In this document: one piece after another, positions 58,701 through 64,000 of the stretch | How positions within the stretch are numbered: the stretch's first letter is position 1 | Layout of the letters: every line of letters begins with the position of its first letter | Source: Panicum virgatum | Lineage: Eukaryota; Streptophyta; Magnoliopsida; Poales; Poaceae | Reading direction: 5' to 3' | Assembly: GCF_016808335.1 (NCBI RefSeq) | Contig: NC_053147.1 | Span: 24,228,913 to 24,292,912 of the forward strand | Length of the DNA: 64,000 nt | Translations under genes and position numbers: made by a program | The notes under the pieces: generated by a model | Told to the model about the DNA's origin: nothing | The model's database searches: none | The model's input: the letters and a program-made list of their open reading frames with translations, nothing else

Positions 58701-59716
58701 TCATGATACGACGCGCCCTTAAGGGGATGGCGACCCGGGCCTTGTCCATTTATCACCACACCCGGGTTCCGATGTAGCGCGTCGCTAAGAGGGTTACGCC
58801 CCCAACGAGTTTCTTGTGGGTTTCAAATCCATTAGAGTGGCTATTTTTATACTGGTTTGCCAAAAACTAACGCAACCCTCCTCCTTTATCCGGGCTTGGA
58901 ACCGGCTATGCTGAGATGACTCAGGAGAGAGAGTCTTCCAGTCAGCATAGGCGGAGTTCCAATTTCCCAAAAGGAAAATAAAAAGTTCTGTACCTAACCA
59001 GTGCTATGCACGAAAAACTGTTGCTAGGGTTGGACAATGTGGTGCTAAAAAAGCTATGAAATATGATAAATTGTAAATTTTATTCGGATATGAAAGGTAG
59101 AAATACAAAATATAGTCTTTGTAGGTCCATGTAAGCAGAATGGCATCGCATGTTATAAATCTCTAAGCATCATAAAATTTGTTTAACTTCTTTCTTTAGG
59201 TGGGACGATTGTTGCTGCTATTGACTTGTTAATTGAACGTGGAGTTACCAGCAAGCAGATTAAAGTAGTAAGTTGGTCAAACTTTCTTATGCTTATGTTA
59301 CGTAACCATTTTACCAATCTCTAACCATACCCCCCCCCCCCCCCCCCCCCCCAAATTCAGGTATCTGCTGTTGCAGCACCTCCTGCGCTGCAAAAGCTCA
59401 ATAACAAGTTCCCCGGGTATGGATAGATGATCTTATGTGTTGTATCAAGTTCATCCAGCATGCAACATTGACATTTTTCTTCCATTCCAGGCTCCATGTG
59501 TACACAGGAATAATAGATCCTGAAGTAAACGAGAAAGGGTATTGTTCTAAACTCTTATCAGCTAATTGCAATACTCATGGATGATGAATCGATGCTCATT
59601 ATTGATGCACAATGACCCGTGCTTCTGGTGATGAATGACTTCCGTTGTTGTTTTGTGCCCACAGTTTTATAATTCCAGGGTTGGGGGATGCTGGTGACAG
59701 AAGCTTTGCCACATAA
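52800..59716 (+). CDS. UPP: Uracil phosphoribosyltransferase, plastid-type
   Basis: Eleven exons (52800-53051, 53178-53256, 53498-53556, 54010-54087, 54176-54257, 54732-54780, 55478-55539, 59200-59267, 59361-59416, 59491-59538, 59665-59716) join in phase to 294 residues. It makes UMP from uracil and PRPP in pyrimidine salvage. Residues 1 to about 75 are Ala/Ser/Arg/Pro-rich, a chloroplast transit peptide. Then FVPPHPLIKHWVSVLRNEQTPC, PVAVASVEFIDPREPV and ILRAGLALAE. The PRPP loop VVDPMLATGGT spans exons 7 and 8, and the uracil-binding IIPGLGDAGDR is near the end. Intron 7 (3.7 kb) contains a LINE. Intron 8 ends in a run of about 22 C just before its acceptor. The last residues SFAT stand where relatives have SFGT. 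Confidence 0.94.
54850..55076. repeat. Partial Stowaway-like repeat in UPP intron 6
   Basis: AT-rich block ending ACCCGGAGGGAG followed by TA. The left end is eroded. Confidence 0.4.
55610..58958 (-). mobile_element. Complete but inactive RTE-type LINE in UPP intron 7
   Basis: 3349 bp on the minus strand with a 13-bp target duplication CCAATTTCCCAAA (55597-55609 and 58959-58971) and a TTG-repeat tail at its 3' end, as in RTE LINEs. From 58759 it encodes an apurinic-type endonuclease (IGSWNVGSITGKLREL, VQETKWKG, FIGGDLNGHVS, IDFILTR). It then encodes a reverse transcriptase (GPDGIPIEVWRCLG, NYRGIKLMKFWERV, QFGFMPGRSTMEAI, FIDLEKAYDKVPR, HQGSALSPYLFALVMDE, LFADDVVLVDES). Breaks: in-frame TGA at 58198-58196, TAG near 57770, a 29-bp direct duplication at about 57231-57290 that shifts the frame, and TGA just before CMLFADD. 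The 5' end looks complete. Confidence 0.92.
57232..57290. repeat. 29-bp direct duplication inside the LINE
   Basis: The unit beginning TTGTCGAAGTACTCTCCCCA occurs twice in succession and begins a third time, splitting the LINE frame between YFDKLFNGES and the next copy of the same peptide. Confidence 0.8.
59330..59352 (+). repeat. Poly-C tract in UPP intron 8
   Basis: About 22 consecutive C, ending 8 bases before the CAG acceptor at 59360, where the polypyrimidine tract is expected. Confidence 0.9.
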
Positions 59717-60059
59717 TCTGACTGCACGATTTAATTCGGCCAGCTGTCTACCATCGAGAATCTTTGCATCAGTTCCATAAGAACGGAGCAACTGCGAGTA
59801 AAGAGGCGTTCATTGCTGTAGATGCCCTCATTTGAGATTTTGTTCATTCTCTGTAATACAATTAGCTGCCCACCATTTTGTAACTAACCATTATGTATGA
59901 TTGCGTAGAATATAAGGCTAGTTCAGATGTCTCCAGATGGAAAAATCTTTTTGAAAGGACAACGCTCCATTCAAAATGGCACATGCTGGATTAGTGAATT
60001 GGTGCTTCCTAATATTTCTCCTGTCGAAGGAATAAAACCGTCTCATCATGTTTCACTTT
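59717..60059. other. UPP 3' UTR
   Basis: AT-rich 3' flank with AATAAAAC near 60030. No gene. Confidence 0.5.
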
Positions 60060-60064
60060 GTTAT

Positions 60065-62986
60065 TGAAGCGCCCTGACCCGAAGATCAAGGCTAAACCAT
60101 GTATTAAGTACCGAATAAGGTCTCCGGCATAATACATGTTACATCAAGTGGAGTCCAGAGTCATACAGAGCTTTATTTAACACGTACATGAGGAGTAAAG
60201 TGACAACACAAAGCTACACAGAACAACCATAGGATAACAACTAGCATAGCGACATGCAGGACTAGCTCTTCATTCATCACGGCTCCACTCGATCAGCTTG
60301 GGTGCGGACACGATCTACTCGTAGTCTTCTGGCACAAAGTCAGGATCCTCTGGGGAAAAAACAACAGGGGTGAGTACAAAAGTACTCAGCAAGCTCCACC
60401 TCACCCTACGGGAGGGGAAATGACATGCACGACGCATAATAAGCACATTCTACTAATAATGCAGCTAATGGTATGCAACTCTTTCCGACACAACACACAG
60501 TAGGCAGCTCACTAGTTGTCAGGACCACACCGTAGCCTGTCCATACCGTGGACACGGACCATTCGAATGAATTATACACTCTGCAGAGGTTGTACGCTTT
60601 ACCCACACGCACTTCACCGTCCAGAGACGGCTCCGTCATAGCCGACACCCAGCCGTGGCTCAACCCCGACTAGTCGCCCCCAAACCCTCGGGTCTGGACC
60701 ATTCCAGGTCTCTCCCCAAAACATATCCACCTCGGACGACTACCAGGTTAGCCAGTGGGATTAGGCTAAGGTTTGCCCATACAAACTCATGTGGTCGTAT
60801 TGAAAGTAAGCTAGGTGAGATGTCAAAACAACTCGGTCCTTATGGTTCACCAGGGCAACAACAATCCCTCAACATGTCAACTCGAGCCTACCACCACGGT
60901 AGCACTCAGCTGCCAGTCTACCACCACGGTAGCGCCGGCTCCAGCATACCCAGCTGCCCTGGTCTCAGCCAGATCCCTTCTTATCCTATTCTCAGCTCTG
61001 GATATGCATGACTACTCAGATGCATGCATGAGCACACTCAATCACTCAAGTACTAGTATATGTAATCGATCCTAGACCCAGGCTACAGCAAAACGTCCTC
61101 ACATGGATGCAACCGCTCACGTAGGGATCGATGAAACTTGCCTTCGCTTGCGTACGCGTCGTCGGCGGCGGCTTCCTGCTCGTGGTACGGGTCTTCTGGC
61201 TCCTTGGCGGGCTCCTCCTCAGTCACTCCGTGATCTATGAGCGAAAATGGCACAACCGGCAAACAAACACAAGCAAGCAATAAGCTCAAATGGAGATGAA
61301 AATAGGAGGAATAGATAATATATGATTTGAGGAGAGTTTAGGAAAAAGAGCTACGTAAAAAGGAGTTGATATGAAGGAGATATTGAGTTTTTGGTTGGTA
61401 GAATGATTTGGATTAGGTGCTCACGGCTGGTGGGTGTTTTGGGCTTTTGTTGTGGAGTTAATGGTCGGGAGAGCTGCCTGCCATCTCACCTTGGCGCGGA
61501 ACAGCTCGAGGAAGAGGATCAATTGTTGGAGCCTCGTCTCGTGAGTGAGCTGGGCTCGGAAGGAGTGGTTCAGCTGGTGGAGCGAAGCGGCTCGGTGTGC
61601 TTGGGCTGGTGACGGGGCTCGTCACGGCCTTGCTCCTTTTATAGGCGAGGAGAGCAGCAGCGGCGTCGCGCAAGGACGGGCGACGGCGTGGGCTGCGGCA
61701 GCTCGTCGTCAACGCGAACAGTGGCAGCGCTGAAGGCGCGAGCGCCGAGGCGGCAAAGCCGGCGAGGGCGCTGCAGCGGCGTGGGCGAGGTAGGGACGCG
61801 GGAGTGGGCGGCACGGCATGATGCCGGCGGCAGCGCACGGTCCCGTCGTGGGGCCGGCGTGTCGCGCGTGCGCGAGCGAGAACGAACGGGTGAGGCGGTT
61901 CGGCGGAAAAAATCTCGGCCGGCACTGTGCGTGGCGACCCCGATTTTTAGCGAGGTGGGTGCTGCCATGACGGGTCTTTTCAAGGTCAATGGTGTGGGTA
62001 CTCTGTGGCTTCCAAGGAATGATGAAGTTATGGCAAAGGAGGTAGGCGCTGTCATGATTGTCTGGGAATTATGGCATGGTACGGTGATTTGAGAGGCTTT
62101 TATGGAAAGAGACGAGATGATTTTTGTCGTAGGTGCAAGCATGCGTACGCTGGTTACTGGAGGGAACGAATGTACTAACGCAAGGCAAGAGTATAAAATA
62201 GTTTGCCTAGTAATTATGTAATACCTCATATGACGTTAGTATTATTTTACGTTACTAGTTTGATTGCATCATAAGTTTTATTTTAGTGATTGCTGGAATT
62301 TGAGGTGGCCCTACTAAGTTAAGGGTCTACACCAACTCAATTCAGAGTCGGTCAGCTTCTAGTTACTTAGTGTACCGGGTCCTTTTGACGGCAGAGCCGC
62401 CTTTTGCTTCCGGGAGGCAGAGCCTACCAACAGATGAAGCTGGCTTCCGGGTGGCAGATGAAGCCCAGACCCTTTTGTGATCCCGGGTGGCAGAGCCAAC
62501 CTTCGATGGATCACAACTTATACACTAAGTACTTAAACTTAACCGGGAGACTAACACTTATAAAGACACTTACCTTATTGAAGCAACAAAGGAACACACC
62601 TAGCACACTCTACCCAAGCTCACTTCTACCATGCCTTTGAATGTGTGTGGGATGGAGTGGAGTTGTATGGCATGGCAAGGGGTGGCACCCTCCTTATATA
62701 GGCACCCATACCCTCTTGGATGAGTGACACTTGTCACAATCTAGGAAGCTCCATACAAATATCTAAGTTCCCTACAAATATCTAATTCTAGAAAATTCTA
62801 AATTTTACCATGGCAAGAAAATATCCAAGCTTCTTGTCTTCTTATGATTCTTGTGGAACATTCTAGAACCTTGTCATGGTGAACAAAATTACGCCATGGT
62901 TTATTCATATTTTTATAGAATCTTATAGAAGTTTGCATTATAAATTTCAACACTCCCCCCTTAATCGTGATGAGTGGGATGTTACA
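60065..62986 (-). repeat. Solo LTR (Ty3/gypsy type), minus orientation
   Basis: 2922 bp flanked by GTTAT on both sides (60060-60064 and 62987-62991). Read on the minus strand it starts TGTAACATCCCACTC and ends GGGCGCTTCA. It carries a minus-strand TATATAAGGAGGG box near 62695 and the GTGAGTACAAAAGTACTCAG palindrome (plus strand) near 60371, a motif I associate with grass gypsy LTRs. No gag-pol is present. It starts about 350 bp after the UPP stop codon. A purine tract next to TGTTG at 62951 could instead be the end of a nested element, but no duplication supports that. Confidence 0.8.
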
Positions 62987-62991
62987 GTTAT

Positions 62992-64000
62992 AATCGAGTT
63001 TGTGCTTGGATTTTATGCCGAGAGCCCGAGACCATGAGAGGAGCACTGGATGCCAGGACGTGGCTACTTTCTCTGTACATGGAGGGAAAGAGGCGGGAGG
63101 TACAAAACAGTACGAGTGTACGACTCACGTGTAAAGGAGAAAAAAAGAGTAGCCACTATCCATGTTGCCAAACAGCTGCTACATTTCGGACCTACTTCAC
63201 AGTCCAGTCCAATTTTTTACAATCCGAAGATGAAACAAACATGCGCTTGTGTACCGGTGTTCTTCCTAGCATCCCTCTCTGCGTATTATAACTAGCGGGC
63301 CCAAAGCAATGCTAAACAGATAAGTCAACATCTACTCACTCCAAATCAACTTCCTCAAAACAAATGCTCAAACGAATTATAGTCACCAAATATATGATGA
63401 TCCGAAAGAGAATGTAAAGCGAATCAGTCATTTCAACAAACAACATTGGGTTTGAATCATTTGATTGAGATCAGGGTACATTTTTACATCCTTTACATGC
63501 TGTCATTTCTCAAATGCTCAGTTAGGGAGAAGTCTGAAAGAAAAATTATTGTTCAGGAGGATCGTATGCTAAGGTATAGCATCGCCTACTGAATCAACCT
63601 GACCCAAATCCACCTCCCAAAAGAGCAAGCAATCCACGTAGTAATGTGCAATGGCGTATCACCTTCATCTAATTCTCCCAGCACAGCACACAAACAGCAT
63701 GGATGTTCCAGCAAGACAAACCTTTTCTTACCACAGGAACCTGCATTAAAAAAACATGAATAAAAAAGTGAGGTGCAGGATCTCACCAAGGCACATGCAG
63801 GCCAACATTAACCTACTGGAAATAAAATGACCTGGAAACAAATGATGCAGCAAATACAGATATTGATAGGCTGAGGACCTAGACAGTGAAAAAGGTGCTT
63901 ACATGAGAGAAACAAAGGAGGTCTTAAAGCTCGCTGTAATTCCTCCAAACAGCTCGGAATTCCTCTCTGAATGTATTCAGACGTGCTTTCAAATTAGGTG
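62992..64000. other. Unassigned right end
   Basis: No gene recognised. A minus-strand open frame at 63789-63586 starts near a possible acceptor (TTTAATGCAG before 63738) and could be a terminal exon of a gene outside the window, but its peptide matches no family I know. Confidence 0.3.

Noticed and set aside
62287..62951. Separate copia LTR (TGTTG...CAATCA next to a GGGGGGAG tract)
   Set aside because: No matching duplication (CTCCC against TTTAG), while the larger 60065-62986 unit has a clean GTTAT duplication. Treated as one LTR.
63586..63789. Terminal exon of a minus-strand gene
   Set aside because: Only an acceptor-like site and a short open frame support it; no family similarity and no upstream exon in the window.

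Overview
The window is plant nuclear DNA from a grass, probably panicoid. This rests on split genes with GT-AG and GC-AG introns, GC-rich 5' ends, grass-type MITEs (Stowaway, and a family carrying an ACTGTAGCA motif), Mutator-like elements with 9-bp target duplications, a plant RTE LINE and Ty3/gypsy-like solo LTRs. The species cannot be fixed by reading alone.

Layout. 1-1374: 3' end of a decayed Ty1-copia element with its LTR. 2945-3208: a small unrecognised gene. 6046-6626: a 40S ribosomal protein S15a (uS8) gene with an in-frame stop. 8591-10752 (-): CASP-like membrane protein of the 5B type. 12821-16223: aldo-keto reductase AKR-1, whose intron 1 holds a Pack-MULE carrying an AGC-kinase fragment. 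17872-19923 (-): a dead hAT transposase. 23109-25873: aldo-keto reductase AKR-2. 30912-31763 (-): ribose-5-phosphate isomerase with a duplicated N-terminus. 34747-34860: a stray fragment of that isomerase gene. 35027-43091: a third aldo-keto reductase, now a pseudogene, split by a DUF4220/DUF594 pseudogene that is itself interrupted by a 3.4-kb solo LTR. 44143-46312: a MULE with an RTE fragment nested in its left terminal repeat. 46425-47588: MAM33/p32-family mitochondrial protein. 48795-51678 (-): Yip1-family Golgi/ER membrane protein. 52800-59716: plastid-type uracil phosphoribosyltransferase, whose intron 7 holds a complete but inactivated RTE LINE. 60065-62986: a second solo LTR. The rest is intergenic.

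The genes are ordinary housekeeping and metabolic genes and do not form an operon-like unit. The unifying story is a tandem AKR4C-type aldo-keto reductase array (two intact copies, one broken) repeatedly hit by transposons. All three copies share a GC-AG last intron. Most insertions can be delimited to the base because their target-site duplications are still readable. I see no CRISPR array, tRNA, rRNA or candidate new defence-like system. The most unusual items are the Pack-MULE kinase capture, the duplicated RPI start region, the S15a nonsense codon and the GGGCGAC-rich MULE directly upstream of the MAM33 gene.
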